This document shows positions 33,566 to 44,851 of a stretch of DNA of 64,000 nucleotides, one piece after another. The notes below the pieces were generated by a model. That model was given only the letters and a program-made list of their open reading frames with translations, ran no database searches and was not told the origin of the DNA. The stretch is from Vigna angularis. Lineage: Eukaryota; Streptophyta; Magnoliopsida; Fabales; Fabaceae. Numbering within the stretch: the first letter of the stretch is position 1; every line of letters starts with the position of its first letter. The position numbers and the translations under genes are program-made. Location of the stretch: positions 11,718,001-11,782,000 of the forward strand of contig NC_068974.1 of NCBI RefSeq assembly GCF_016808095.1, in the 5' to 3' direction.

Positions 33566-34699
33566 TGATAGGTGTAAACTTTACTTGCTTTTGTTACTTA
33601 AAATGTTGTGTTTTTGAGTAAGTTTTAGTATTAATTCTCATGAAAAGTATATAATTGTTGATGTAAGTATAGTTTGTAATGTTTAAATGTGTTTTGATGC
33701 TTTTGTGTGTTTATTTTTGCAATAGAATAAGGATTGGATAATATCAAAGAGACCCTGTGTGCATCAGTGGCCCAGCCAGAGCGCACCAGTGGCCCAGCCA
33801 GAAGTGAACCAGTGGCCCAGCGAGCCAGTCGCCCAGCGAGCTGGAGCAACTCGCCCAGCTAGCCCACTCGCCCAGCGAGTGGATTCCTTTCGCCCAGCGA
33901 AAAGTCACTTACGACTTATCTCTTTAAAGACGCGATCCATAGGTAGAGAGAGGCAGTTCTGGAGGGGAGGAGACCAGAGGACGCTGCAGAGCTCGTTTTG
34001 GGTGCTTCCAAGGTGGAAAATCACCAATTTCCACCGTCCAATCCATGCTTTATCGCTTCTATGATGTATATGTGTAGCTAGAACTCCATTTCACTGGGGT
34101 TGAGAGTACATTTCTGAAACTCTTTGTAATTTCTATATTAATGCATGATCTTGTATGAATTTTGTGTTCTATCTTTATTATTCATGCCTATGATGAGAAT
34201 CTGAGCTATTTGAACGGTTAAATCATTGAGAAATGTATGAGACCGCGGACCTAGGATAGAACTGCTAAAGGATTTCGAGTCCTAGACATAGGAGGAAATT
34301 TTTAGTCATCTGTGACATTGTGATTAAGGCAAATCTGATAACTGAATTATCTAAGAGATTAGGATTTAGTTTGAATGATTCTGAACGATCATCTGAGAGA
34401 TCAGGACTGCATGCGCCTAGGATGTTGATGCTTAATTTTGAGGAATTGTGTTAGTAGAAAAATTACTTGAGTGATGAACTTGAAAATCAACCCCAGTGAA
34501 CTTTAATTCATCTGTTTTCACCACTTTATTTTACATATCTTTATGCTAATCTTAAGTTTGCTACAAAATTACGTTTATTATTCGCTAAATTAGTAAACTT
34601 TAATCAATCTGTGAATTAAAACAAATCTCTTGGGAAACGATTTCCAGACTTACCGGTTTATTACTTGAACGATCCGGTGCGCTTGCCGAGGTCTCAACA
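33566..34699 (+). repeat. 5' LTR of the Athila-like element
   Basis: 1,134 bp. It contains a shorter version of the GCCCAGCGAGC minisatellite (33765-33900) than the 3' LTR. Confidence 0.95.
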
Positions 34700-34705
34700 A
34701 GTTTT

Positions 34706-34723
34706 TCGCGCCGTTGTCGGGGA
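34706..34723 (+). promoter_or_regulatory. Primer-binding site, tRNA-Asp type
   Basis: TCGCGCCGTTGTCGGGGA starts seven bases after the LTR. It differs at two positions from TGGCGCCGTTGCCGGGGA, the tRNA-Asp site used by Athila elements as I recall it. Confidence 0.8.
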
Positions 34724-34890
34724 TTTGTTTTTGTTTTCGTTGATTGTTTGTTGTTTATTTGGTTTAGTTGATTTTAGCTTTCTTTTTGTTTAAGTGTTAT
34801 TGTGTTCTTATTTGAACTTTTGTGCATATTTGTTATTATTCTGTAGAGATTGTGTCTTTCTGGATTGTTTCTTTTTAGTTTGTGTTTTGT

Positions 34891-37593
34891 ATGAGAAGCA
34901 GAGAACAGGTTGAAAATCTACTTTTTGATCCGGAAATTGAAAGAACTGCTCGAAGGAACAACAGTAGAAGAAGGAGACAAAGTAGAGAATCCCGAGAAGC
35001 CTCTGCTATTTCTGAAGAAAATCTTAACTCTTCATCTGATCAAGAAAGAGAAGAAATGGAAGACAATCGTACTGGAGAAGGTTCTGGGCAAGGAAGACGT
35101 ACTCTTGCAGATTATAATACTTTCTCAGGACCTCTGCACTTCAACAGTATTGCAAGACCAGTGGTGAATGCTGCTAACATGGAGATGAAGCCAGCTCTTA
35201 TTCATCTGGTGCAGAACAATCAATTTCATGGATTATCCCACGAGAATCCATACACTCACTTGGCTACTTTCATGGAGATCTGTAATACAGTGAGGATTCA
35301 TCAGGTTCCAGATGAAGCAATTCGACTCAGCTTATTTCCATTCTCATTGGCTGGTAATGCAAAAATGTGGCTGAATTCCTTTCTAGAGAATAGTCTGACA
35401 GTCTGGGATGATGTGGTGGCTAAATTTCTGAATAAGTTCTTCCCTCAGTCCAAAGTCAATAAGGGAAAACAGGAGATCTCTTCTTTCCAACAAGATGCTG
35501 ATGAAACTCTAGGTCAAGCATGGGATAGATTCAAAGGCCTATTGAGAAAAACTCCTACTCATGGATTTGATGAGCCTACAATGTTAAATCTGTTTCTTGG
35601 AGGGTTGAAATCTCAAACAAAGTTAATGTTAGATGCATCAGCCGGAGGTAGTATCAGATGGAAGACGCCTGAAGAAGCACATGATCTAATTGAAAACATG
35701 GCTGCAAATGATAATGAAGTTCAGAGTGAAAGAGCTCAATTTCAACAAAAAGGTGTTCTTCAGCTTCAATCTCAAGATGCTTTACTAGCTCAGAACAAGA
35801 TTATGACTCAGCAACTTGAGACATTAATGAAGAAGTTATCTCAGCTACCTAAAGAACTGCAGAATGTTTCTCAATTTCAACATCAGATGGTTCAAAGTTG
35901 TGAATTGTGTGGAGGAAATCATAATAATGGTCAATGTGCAGTGCAAAGCATGTCTCATGAAGAAGTGAATTATATGGGAAATCAAGGTCTTCAGACGAAT
36001 TACAATCAAGGTCAAAGTTTTAATCAAACATGGAGACCTCATCCGAGTATGGGACAAGCTGTTCCTTTCAATAGACCACCTCTACAAAACTTTCAGCAAC
36101 AACCTTCTTTGACAGAAAGAACTTCAAAACTGGAAGAAACTCTTCAGCAGTTTATGCAGGTATCAATTTCCAACCATAAAAGTACAGAAGCCTCACTTAG
36201 GAATTTGGAGATTCAGGTGGGTCAATTAGCTAAGAAGTTGGAAGAAAAACCAGTGAAGGACTTTGGGGCAAACACTGAAGTAAATCCAAAGGAAGACTGC
36301 AATGTTATTACTACAAGATCTGGAAGAATGCTGGAAGAAAGAGAGAATGAGAAAAAAATGAGTGAAGAAAAAGATAAGATGAGTAAACAGGGAGATGAAG
36401 AAGAAGAGAAAGAGGATAGAGAAAGTGAAAAAGAGAGAGAGGGAGAGAAAAAGAAAGAACAAATGTATGAGAAACCTCTTCCATATCCAAAGGTTTTCTC
36501 TAGAAACGAGAAGGAAAAACAGTTCAGGAGTTTCATTGATATTTTCAAGAAGCTAGAAATCAAGATGCCCTTCTCAGAAGCACTGAAACAAATACCTGCT
36601 TACTCGAAATTCATGAAAGATTTGCTCACAAAGAAGAGAAAGTATATTGAGGAAGAAACTATAGAAGTACAGGGCCAGTGCAGTGCTATCATTCAGAAGT
36701 TGCTTCCACCAAAGTTTAAAGATCCAGGCAGTTTTACAATTCCATGCACCATTGGTAAACTGGCTATTGGGAAAGCGTTAATTGATCTTGGAGCCAGCAT
36801 CAATCTTATGCCTCTGTCAATGTTTAAGAAGATTGGAGAATTAGAGTTGAAGCCCACATGCATGACTCTACAATTGGCAGACAGATCGATCAAATATTCG
36901 CATGGAGTAGTAGAAGATGTTCTGGTAAAGGTAGACAAATTCTTATTTCCAGTGGATTTTGTTGTCATGGAAATGGAAGAGGATAAAGAAATTCCTTTGA
37001 TTTTGGGAAGACCATTCATGAAGACTGCTCGAGTATTGATTGATGTTGATGATGGAAAGCTTAAATTGAGAGTTGAGAATGAAGAAGTAAATTTCAATGT
37101 TTTTGAAGCAATGTCTCACCCAAATGATGAAGATACATGCTTTCAAACTGATGAACTTGAGGAAGTCTACATGATGGCACAGAAGACGATGCACATATCA
37201 TCACCTCTTGAAAGAACTCTTGTTGATGCTTGTGAATTTTTACTTGTAGATGAAGAGAAGTTAATTGATGAATGTATACAGAGTCTAGATGCTTTGAAGG
37301 AGATTCCATCTGATGAAAAAGAGATAAAAGAAAAGAAGCTGGACTTGAAGTTGCTACTTTCACATTTGAAGTATGCTTTTCTTGACAAAGATGACAATAA
37401 ACCTGTGATCATCAGCAATGCTGTATCCACTCTGGAGGGAGAAAAGTTAACCGAATTCTTAAAAGTGGACAAAGGAGTTGTAGGTTGGTCAAATTCTGAT
37501 CTGAAAGGAATAAGTCCTTCTTCTTATTCCATGCATATAATATTCATGAAGGATGATTTCAAACCGTTGGCTCAACCACAGAGAGCTTCTTAG
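34891..37593 (+). CDS. Athila-like gag and aspartic protease polyprotein
   Basis: From the ATG at 34891 the frame is 900 codons. The capsid part has KPALIHLVQNNQFHGL, RLSLFPFSLAGNAKMWLNSF and FPQSKVNKGKQEISSF, the usual Athila gag blocks. A zinc knuckle CELCGGNHNNGQC lies at about 35899-35937 (C-x2-C-x3-H-x4-C). A Lys/Glu-rich linker (36340-36450) follows, then a retropepsin-like domain with LIDLGASINLMPLSMFKK (Asp at about residue 632) and LILGRPFMKTAR. The frame ends KPLAQPQRAS, where an autonomous element would continue into RT. Gag forms the particle and the protease processes it. The frame is open throughout, so selection may still act on it. An upstream GTG at 34882 is not a likely start. 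Confidence 0.93.
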   Translation: MRSREQVENLLFDPEIERTARRNNSRRRRQSRESREASAISEENLNSSSDQEREEMEDNRTGEGSGQGRRTLADYNTFSGPLHFNSIARPVVNAANMEMKPALIHLVQNNQFHGLSHENPYTHLATFMEICNTVRIHQVPDEAIRLSLFPFSLAGNAKMWLNSFLENSLTVWDDVVAKFLNKFFPQSKVNKGKQEISSFQQDADETLGQAWDRFKGLLRKTPTHGFDEPTMLNLFLGGLKSQTKLMLDASAGGSIRWKTPEEAHDLIENMAANDNEVQSERAQFQQKGVLQLQSQDALLAQNKIMTQQLETLMKKLSQLPKELQNVSQFQHQMVQSCELCGGNHNNGQCAVQSMSHEEVNYMGNQGLQTNYNQGQSFNQTWRPHPSMGQAVPFNRPPLQNFQQQPSLTERTSKLEETLQQFMQVSISNHKSTEASLRNLEIQVGQLAKKLEEKPVKDFGANTEVNPKEDCNVITTRSGRMLEERENEKKMSEEKDKMSKQGDEEEEKEDRESEKEREGEKKKEQMYEKPLPYPKVFSRNEKEKQFRSFIDIFKKLEIKMPFSEALKQIPAYSKFMKDLLTKKRKYIEEETIEVQGQCSAIIQKLLPPKFKDPGSFTIPCTIGKLAIGKALIDLGASINLMPLSMFKKIGELELKPTCMTLQLADRSIKYSHGVVEDVLVKVDKFLFPVDFVVMEMEEDKEIPLILGRPFMKTARVLIDVDDGKLKLRVENEEVNFNVFEAMSHPNDEDTCFQTDELEEVYMMAQKTMHISSPLERTLVDACEFLLVDEEKLIDECIQSLDALKEIPSDEKEIKEKKLDLKLLLSHLKYAFLDKDDNKPVIISNAVSTLEGEKLTEFLKVDKGVVGWSNSDLKGISPSSYSMHIIFMKDDFKPLAQPQRAS

Positions 37594-38825
37594 TGTCAAG
37601 CTAAAGACGTTAAACAAGCGCTTACTGGGAGGCAACCCAGCTTTTCTAACTCTATCTATTTATGTTTTCAGTTATTTTGGTTGTGTGGATTGAATCTGAA
37701 TCTGTTTAGTTGTGTGGATTGAATTATGTTTCTGCAATGATTTGATTGTGAAATGTGTGTTTGAATTTTGAATTTGAATTTTGAATTCTGTCCATGATAA
37801 CTGACATGATTGTGAGATTGTTATTGCAAAATCTGAGTTTTAGAACTTGTGTTATGATTATATATGAGTTGTTCTTGAATCTGATTGATTGTGACCCAGA
37901 AGTTGAATATCTGAGTGTACTGAGACAGTTTTGAAAGCAAGTGAGAAGTTGTTATTGCTATGAATTCGATTTTTGCATAATTCTTATTAATACAGATGCA
38001 TTCTGGTTTAGAAATGAGAAAGGCAATTGTTTGTTGTTGAAATTAACTACTTGGCCAGATGACTACCCATATGTGAATATTCATCCATTGTTATCCTGTT
38101 TGAGCCTTATATATATTTGTTGTGAACCCTGAGCTTCTTACGGAACAATCTACCTTATCCAATACTCTAGAAGAAGAGAACAAGAAACACATTTGTCAAG
38201 AGATAGGTAGAAATTAAGTTTGGGGGAAATCATAATCAGTTGAATCTTAAACTGATAAAAAAAAAAATTGTATTGTATCATGTAAATATGATAAAGTATC
38301 AAAGTTAGAGAAAAATTAAAAAAAAAATGTGTTATGTGATGAATGAAGAGGTAGTTGATGAATAAAGTTTCAATGTTGCTATGTTCTTGTTCTCCTCTTC
38401 TTTAGTGTTGTTTTGTTTCCTTGTAAAACCATGTTCCTTCTAGCCAAGCCAAGTTATAACCTGAGAAAGTCCTTTTGATTTAAATCAGAATGTTTGAAGT
38501 GTATATGAGATGACTTGCAAAAGTTGATGAAGTAGTTGATGACACTTTGAGCGTGAATTTGAGTGTAAACACTTGCAGGTTGAGGTAAACACTGATTGAG
38601 CACATTTGTACTATTCTTTTTCTGGTTGTCTTATCATTTTGGATTCAGGAACTTGTTAATATAGAAGTTATAACATTTGATCTGAATATTTGGAGGTGTA
38701 GGTACAATCCTTACTTTTGTGACAGAGATTATGTGATGGAATACTAACTGCTTTGTTTGGTTCGTTTTTCTGTTGATATTGTTTATTTTCATGAGGACAT
38801 GAAAATATGTAAGTTTGGGGGAGTT
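37594..38825 (+). other. 3' internal region of the Athila-like element
   Basis: Directly after the stop is GACGTTAAACAAGCGC followed by TTACTGGGAGGCAACCCAGC, a block also present (reverse strand) at about 22671-22696 and 55805-55850. The rest is non-coding and collinear with 21143-22690 on the other strand (for example the tracts near 38340-38480 and 21470-21650). It ends at the polypurine tract. Confidence 0.8.
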
Positions 38826-40042
38826 TGATAGGTGTAAACTTTACTTGTTTTTGTTACTTAAAATGTTGTGTTTTTGAGTAAGTTTTAGTATTAATTCTCA
38901 TGAAAAGTATATAATTGTTGATGTAAGTATAGTTTGTAATGTTTAAATGTGTTTTGATGCTTTTGTGTGTTTATTTTTGCAATAGAATAAGGATTGGATA
39001 ATATCAAAGAGACCCTGTGTGCATCAGTGGCCCAGCCAGAGCGCACCAGTGGCCTAGCTAGAAGTGAACCAGTGGCCCAGCGACCAGGAACCAGTGGCCC
39101 AGCGAGCCAGTGGCCCAGCCAGAGCGCACCAGTGGCCCAGCCAAAAGTGAACCAGTGGCCCAGCGAGCCAGTCGCCCAGCGAGCTGGAGCAACTCGCCCA
39201 GCTAGCCCACTCGCCCAGCAAGTGGATTCCTTTCGCCCAGCGAAAAGTCACTTACGACTTATCTCTTTAAAGACGCGATCCATAGGCAGAGAGAGGCAGT
39301 TCTGGAGGGGAGGAGACCAGAGGACGCTGCAGAGCTCGTTTTGGGTGCTTCCAAGGTGGAAAATCACCAATTTCCACCGTCCAATCCATGCTTTATCGCT
39401 TCTATGATGTATATGTGTAGCTAGAACTCCATTTCACTGGGGTTGAGAGTACATTTCTGAAACTCTTTGTAATTTCTATATTAATGCATGATCTTGTATG
39501 AATTTTGTGTTCTATCTTTATTATTCATGCCTATGATGATAATCTGAGCTATTTGAACGGTTAAATCATTGAGAAATGTATGAGACCGCGGACCTAGGAT
39601 AAAACTGCTAAAGGATTTCGAGTCCTAGACATAGGAGGAAATTTTTAGTCATCTGTGACATTGTGATTAAGGCAAATTTGATAACTGAATTATCTAAGAG
39701 ATTAGGATTTAGTTTGAATGATTCTGAACGGTCATCTGAGAGATCAGGACTGCATGCGCCTAGGATGTTGATGCTTAATTTTGAGGAATTGTGTTAGTAG
39801 AAAAATTACTTGAGTGATGAACTTGAAAATCAACCCCAGTGAACTTTAATTCATCTGTTTTCACCACTTTATTTTACATATCTTTATGCTAATCTTAAGT
39901 TTGCTACAAAATTACGTTTATTATTCGCTAAATTAGTAAACTTTAATCAATCTGTTAATCAAAACAAATCTCTTGGGAAACGATTTCCGGACTTACCGGT
40001 TTATTACTTGAACGATCCGGTGCGCTTGCCGAGGTCTCAACA
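38826..40042 (+). repeat. 3' LTR of the Athila-like element
   Basis: 1,217 bp. It is nearly the same as the 5' LTR but with about 83 bp more of the CCAGTGGCCCAGC minisatellite (39030-39250). Confidence 0.95.
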
Positions 40043-40535
40043 GTAATTCCATGTATTTTTGTAGTGTGTGTTTTTGTGGGTTAAAAAGTGTGGAAGGAGT
40101 AGATAAAAAAGTAATTATAATTGTTTTAATTAATTTTGTAAAATGTGTGAAGTATATTAAATATTAATATTTGTAGTATAGTATCCATGAAATTGAATTG
40201 GTTTAGTGGTATTGCATTCTGTCTAGAATGAGTTGGGATGGAGATGTCTTGTCTTCAACTCTTGATGGGGTGGTATTTTCTTGTTTTGTTATTTCTTCTT
40301 CAATTTTTTTGCGTGGGACCCACCTAGTTGGAAGAGATAAAAAATTAATTGTCAAATGGGCCAAAATCTCTTTGGGTGATTTTTAAACCCTAGCCACTTA
40401 ATAAGTATAGTATTTGAGGACATATAAACCCTAGGAGGGGCACACAATTAGCTTAGAAAACATCAGAGGCCATCGGAGGCAGGAGGAAGAGGAGAAATTA
40501 GAAAACCAAGCGTAGACGTGTGGAGGGAGTTATTA

Positions 40536-43169
40536 GGCTTTGTTACCAAAATAGGCAAAAATACATGATATATTACGAGAATAGGCATATTCAATTCAAA
40601 TTACGAAAATGGGGAAGTCGTGGGGGCCCAAACGACTTCAAATGAAGAAGTTATGCCCCCTCCCTACACGACTTCACACTGTTCATTTGACCAGTGGTGA
40701 AGTCGTGCACCCCACAAACGACTTCTGGGTCCTATAATCGATTACAATATACTGGTAATCGATTACAGAGTGTTGAAATCGTGACCCTCCTGCACGACTT
40801 CATTTCAGTAGGCAAAAAAGCTACTGGTAATCGATTATGACACTTTTGTAATCGATTACCAGTATTTTTATTGTGCATGAACCACCCTTGTGAGCGATTA
40901 CAAGCTTGTTGTAATCGATTACTAGTGTGTTTTTGTTGGTTTTTGAAAAATTCTATTGTGTTATAAAGCATATCTTGAAGTTAATTATGTGTATTGATAT
41001 GAATTTGTGTAAGCACACATTGTTGTTGATTACATTGTGATGTATTGTTATGTATCGGAAGAGTAATTGATTTCATGTAAATCATAAGACAAAATCATAA
41101 ATGAAATTTGTAGTATTTTATTGAATTAAAAATGCATTACAAAAGGAAGAAGCTTAAATTAAAAGAAAAGGACACTACAAATTGAAAGGCATCTAGGAAG
41201 ATGATCCACCATGTGGACCAAAATGACGACGCAGATAGTCAATGTCGTGCTCCACATGCTCAACTCCAGCATCAATAGTATCAAAGCAGTCACCCATGTT
41301 CAGCTCCAATTGTTCAAATCTTGCATTCATGCTTTCATTGAGTGTATTGAAGCTGTCCCAAACAAATGTTCGAAGATCGTTTATCCCCCTCATGACGTCA
41401 TCAAATGAACTAGTTTGTTGTTGAAGAAGTGGTGGTGGTGGTTGTAGTTGAGGACGTGGTTGATTTTGATGTTGAGGTGGAGGAGGAGAATTTTTGTGAA
41501 CTCATCTATTTTCAACAGTTCTGGTCAATCCAAATGACTGTATCACTCCTCCTGATATTGTCCAATGCCTACTAGGTGGGATAGATATTTCATCCTCCAA
41601 TGGAACTTGAAAATGTTCTAGGATCCGGGTGACCAAAGTTGGATATGGTAAAGGAGCACCTGGCCTCAAAGCCTTCCGCATCCTATGTCGGATGAGATGG
41701 GTCCAGTTTATCTACTTTGCCGTCATTATTATCCACATTATCAGAAGATCTTCCTCGGTTGCCTGTGCAAAGTTAGAAACACGTGGAAACAAAACACGAC
41801 ATATAACATAATGTAATACTCTAGCCTCAATTGTCATATTGCCGGCTAGAATTCTACTCGCAGGAGGATTGTGTGGCAAACAAATTAATTGTCTGGCTAT
41901 GTCTATATTGTATTCATCGGCCCAATCCTCAAATAATTTACCCTCAAAGTTCAACCCAACAGAGGGAAGGATGGCTATGGAAAAAAAAATGCTGGGTTTG
42001 ATAATCATTTTCACATTGTTGACGTCAGTTTTCATTGTTCCATTATCAGAAAATTTGAGGTTACTATAAAACACACGTACCAAATCAGGATAATAATGCG
42101 TGTAATCGCAGATAAAATCATCCAATCCCATATTTTTGACCATGCCAAAAAATTCAAAACTGTGACTTTCGAAATATTGGTCATCTTTGTATTTTGGCTA
42201 AATGATTTGACGGTCTTTATATAGCGAGAAATACCTTTGAGCTAGTGCAGGAGTGGAAAATTGTAGATTTTGCTATGGAGCAGTCGGTGACGGTGGTGGT
42301 GAGGGTGAGGGTGAGCTTTCTGGGGGTGAAGGTTGACGGCGGCGACGTCGCCCAACTGTAGAAGATGAGCCCCTAACTCTTTGCCTCTTTGAAGATTCCG
42401 CCATTTGAAATTCCAATCGGTGCAAATTGAAGAGAATTGAAAGGAGAGTTGAAAAATGGTGTTTAGATGTGAAAGTTGTGGAAGAGAACTTGATTTTTGA
42501 AGTTGGAGAGGAGGGGAAACCGTGTGGAGGCGCTGCAACTGGAGTTGGAATGGTGGGTGTTCGTGAGGAGAGATTAAAAGTTGAATTTATAGGGTAGGGT
42601 TTGGTTGGTAATCGATTATTAATATATTATTATTAGTATTATTATTTCTTATTAATATTACTTTTCTCTTTTCTTCAAATTTGTCTCCATTCATTACATA
42701 ATAACCACAATTTCTTTTTTCGTATAACACAACCAATACATCAAATATGTAAACTAAATTGCAAAATCATTTTCAAAAACTAACCAAAACACACTGGTAA
42801 TCGATTACAACAAGCTTGTAATCGCTTACCAGGGTGGTTCTTGCACAATAAAAACACTGGTAATCGATTAGAGAAGTGTCGTAATCGATTACCAGTAGCT
42901 TTTTTGCCTACTGAAATGAAGTCGTGCAGGGGTCACGATTTCAACACTCTGTAATCGATTACCAGTATATTGTAATCGATTGCAGGACCCAGAAGTCGTT
43001 TTTGGGGTGCACGACTTCACCACTGGTCAAATGAACAGTGTGAAGTCGTGCAGGTGGGCACGACTTCTTCATTTGAAGTCGTTTTGGCCCCCCACGACTT
43101 CATATTTGGTCAAAATTTGCCCATTTTGGTAATATTCTAGGCAAATATGCCTAGTTTGGTACAAAAACC
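40536..43169. mobile_element. MULE-like element with ~400-bp terminal inverted repeats
   Basis: The left repeat (40536-40945) and right repeat (42772-43169) are inverted copies. They share GTACCAAA-type ends, GACTTCACACTGTTCATTTG, CCAGTGGTGAAGTCGTGC and a series of TAATCGATTAC motifs. The flanking 9 bp are GAGTTATTA (40527-40535) and GAGTTATTC (43170-43178), matching at 8 of 9, as expected for Mutator-like insertions. There is no MURA-type transposase; instead a relic of a Transposase_32-like gene lies inside on the minus strand. The superfamily assignment rests on TIR length and duplication size. Confidence 0.8.
41193..42404 (-). pseudogene. Transposase_32-like (putative plant transposon protein) gene, decayed
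   Basis: An ATG at 42404 opens MAESSKRQRVRGSSSTVGRR with a Ser/Pro-rich N-terminus. After two in-frame stops the body reads FFGMVKNMGLDDFICDYTHY, YPDLVRVFYSNL, ILPSVGLNFEG and ARVLHYVICRVLFPR. This pattern (F-GM-K---, P-LVR-FY-NL, late hydrophobic block) fits the plant-specific domain PF20167, as recalled. The frame shifts near 41710, and the C-terminal part (41193-41393) carries a coiled coil ending YLRRHFGPHGGSSS. It is confined to the interval between the inverted repeats, so it travels with the MULE-like element. Its biochemical role is unknown. Confidence 0.65.
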
Positions 43170-43984
43170 GAGTTATTCCGGTTCCAACATGAAGCAAGAG
43201 AGAAAGCTAGTACGTGTGTATGGTGCAGTACATTTTATATGTATTGGTTGTTATTGGTGAGTTTTCCTACTAATATTTTCTCTTCTATGTTTATCGGATA
43301 TGAAGTGGGTTCATTTATGGTTAATGTTAGGAGTAGGAGATGATATAACACATGATTCTGTATAATTGCGGTGTTTTAGGTTGAATGGCAAGACCTGAAC
43401 GACCAGGTACGTGAGTGTCCTCTGCTTTAAGAATTCTGGTATACATAAATGCGAATATAAGTGAATTTTAGGTAGTGGTGCTTGCGGTTTTGGTCCAGTA
43501 GTTTCATATAAAGGTTGCTGGTGATGTAGAATAATGGGTTAATGGACTTATGTTTAGAGTTTTGATGTATATCTTGATTGAATATTTGGTGAAGCTTTGT
43601 AGGGTCCATGGTGTATTAAATGTGGTTGCATGAAACTAAATGTTCCAGGAAGCGATGGTGGGCATTATTATATTAATTAAAGAAACATGGTTTTGGAAGG
43701 AGAATAAGGATGATACGTAAAGTAGTAAATGTGTAGGAAACTTGGTGGGACATGTGGGGTCTACATGAGTGGTTATAATACTTTATTTTTTATATATAAT
43801 GGGTTGGTGGTGGTTGTAATTAAAAAAGACGGGTGTATATAGTTCATATTTGATTATTTATTTTTGGTTGACTTTTTATTTTGTTGTTGCTTGATAAATT
43901 GTCTTGAGCATGTTGCGCATATGTGATTTTACTGGATGATTGTGTGAGTATAATATGATTTCTTTGTGGAATTGTATTTCATGT

Positions 43985-44230
43985 TTTGAGGTGCCCGATG
44001 AAGCTCCTAGAATAGTGGTGGGAGTAGCACTGGTACTTGCCCGGTGAAGCTATCTGAAGGTAGAGTGGTGGGGGATGTATACTTATCCGGTGAAGCTTTA
44101 AGAGAGTGGTGGGAAGTAGTGTATTTGCCGGTGAAGCCTTCCAGAGAGTGGTGGGAAATGTCGTGGTGTAATGGCATGGTAAAGTGTACCGACCCAGTGA
44201 AGCTCTTTAAGAGAGTGGTGGGAGGTGACA
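43985..44230. repeat. ~50-bp tandem repeat in the solo LTR
   Basis: Five imperfect units built on CCGGTGAAGCT...AGAGAGTGGTGGGA follow each other with units of about 45-65 bp. They lie in the last third of the interrupted solo LTR. Short open frames on both strands are by-products. Confidence 0.8.
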
Positions 44231-44851
44231 CTTGACCTTATGTTGTATATGAGTGACCCGGTGGTGATTCAATATATAGTGAATGGTTTCAAACAAATTG
44301 GGAAATGAGTTAGTGAATGACCGAATGAGTTTGGGTGTGAATCGGTTACTTTGATGAAAATGATTGTATGGTTATATGCTGGTGATTTTGAATTCTGATA
44401 GTGCAGTGTAAATGATTTTATGTGATGTCATGTGAAGATGTGTGTAGGTGTATGATGATATGTACTATTCAGAAATACTATTCTAAGTTGATGTTTAATA
44501 CTTATGTATGTTATATATGACTTGTTTTTGTTAGCTCACCCTTGCGTATTGTGGTTTCCACCTGCGATGATCATACTTGTACGAGAGTAGATGTTGTTAC
44601 AGGTGTAGGTAAAACGAAGTTGAGCGACGAGATACGTGGGAGAATTATGGGATTTGAATTTCAACACTAATAGTTTTGTATTGAAATTTTATAAACACTT
44701 TATAGTTACGTTTGATTTACGAAGTTTTCTAAATTCAGTTAAAATAAATAGAAGTTTTTGTACAATAGGTATTCCACAATGGTATTAGAGTTAAGTTTTC
44801 TAAAGTTTTTGTAAACCCGTGGCATTTTAGAATTTGGGGAGTTATAGTGGA

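Larger units (their letters stand above)
33566..40042 (+). mobile_element. Athila-like gag-protease element (non-autonomous, TR-GAG type)
   Basis: LTRs at 33566-34699 and 38826-40042 begin TGATAGGTGTAAAC and end GAGGTCTCAACA, with the perfect duplication GTAAT (33561-33565 and 40043-40047). A primer site for tRNA-Asp follows the 5' LTR and a purine tract AGTTTGGGGGAG precedes the 3' LTR. The single long frame encodes gag and protease and stops where RT would begin, so the element depends on a partner. The LTRs differ by only a few substitutions outside one minisatellite expansion, so the insertion is fairly young. Confidence 0.95.
32487..40066. mobile_element. Non-autonomous CACTA element D, split by an Athila-like element
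   Basis: Ends are CACTACAAAAAAAA (32487) and TTTTTGTAGTG (40066) with a perfect TGT target duplication (32484-32486 and 40067-40069). Subterminal motif CCGTCGGTAA and its complement recur at 32520-32735 and 33340-33560. Without the LTR element inserted at 33566 it is about 1.1 kb. It has no transposase. The retrotransposon entered only 20 bp from its right end. Its subterminal family differs from that of elements A-C. Confidence 0.92.
32415..44846. repeat. Solo Gypsy LTR, itself broken by two nested elements
   Basis: It starts TGTAAGACCCGTG (32415) and ends GGGGAGTTATA (44846), flanked by the 5-bp duplication GTGGA (32410-32414 and 44847-44851). Excising it rejoins the Transposase_24 reading (ESPDLA...PPAKYELWKV), which confirms the boundaries. 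The final TA is probably a mutated TACA-type end (GTTACA). Without the nested CACTA (32487-40066) and MULE-like element (40536-43169) it is about 2.2 kb. Parts include ATATAAACCCTAGG (about 40422), which may be its TATA region, and TTAGCTCACCC at 44533. Confidence 0.8.

Noticed and set aside
36222..37472. Minus-strand frames rich in Phe and Ser
   Set aside because: Complements of the Lys/Glu-rich part of the Athila-like gag-protease frame.
44761..44846. ATGGTATTAGAG near 44783 as a primer site ending an LTR at about 44782
   Set aside because: The GTGGA duplication and the rejoined ORF2 reading put the true end at 44846, so this resemblance lies within the LTR.
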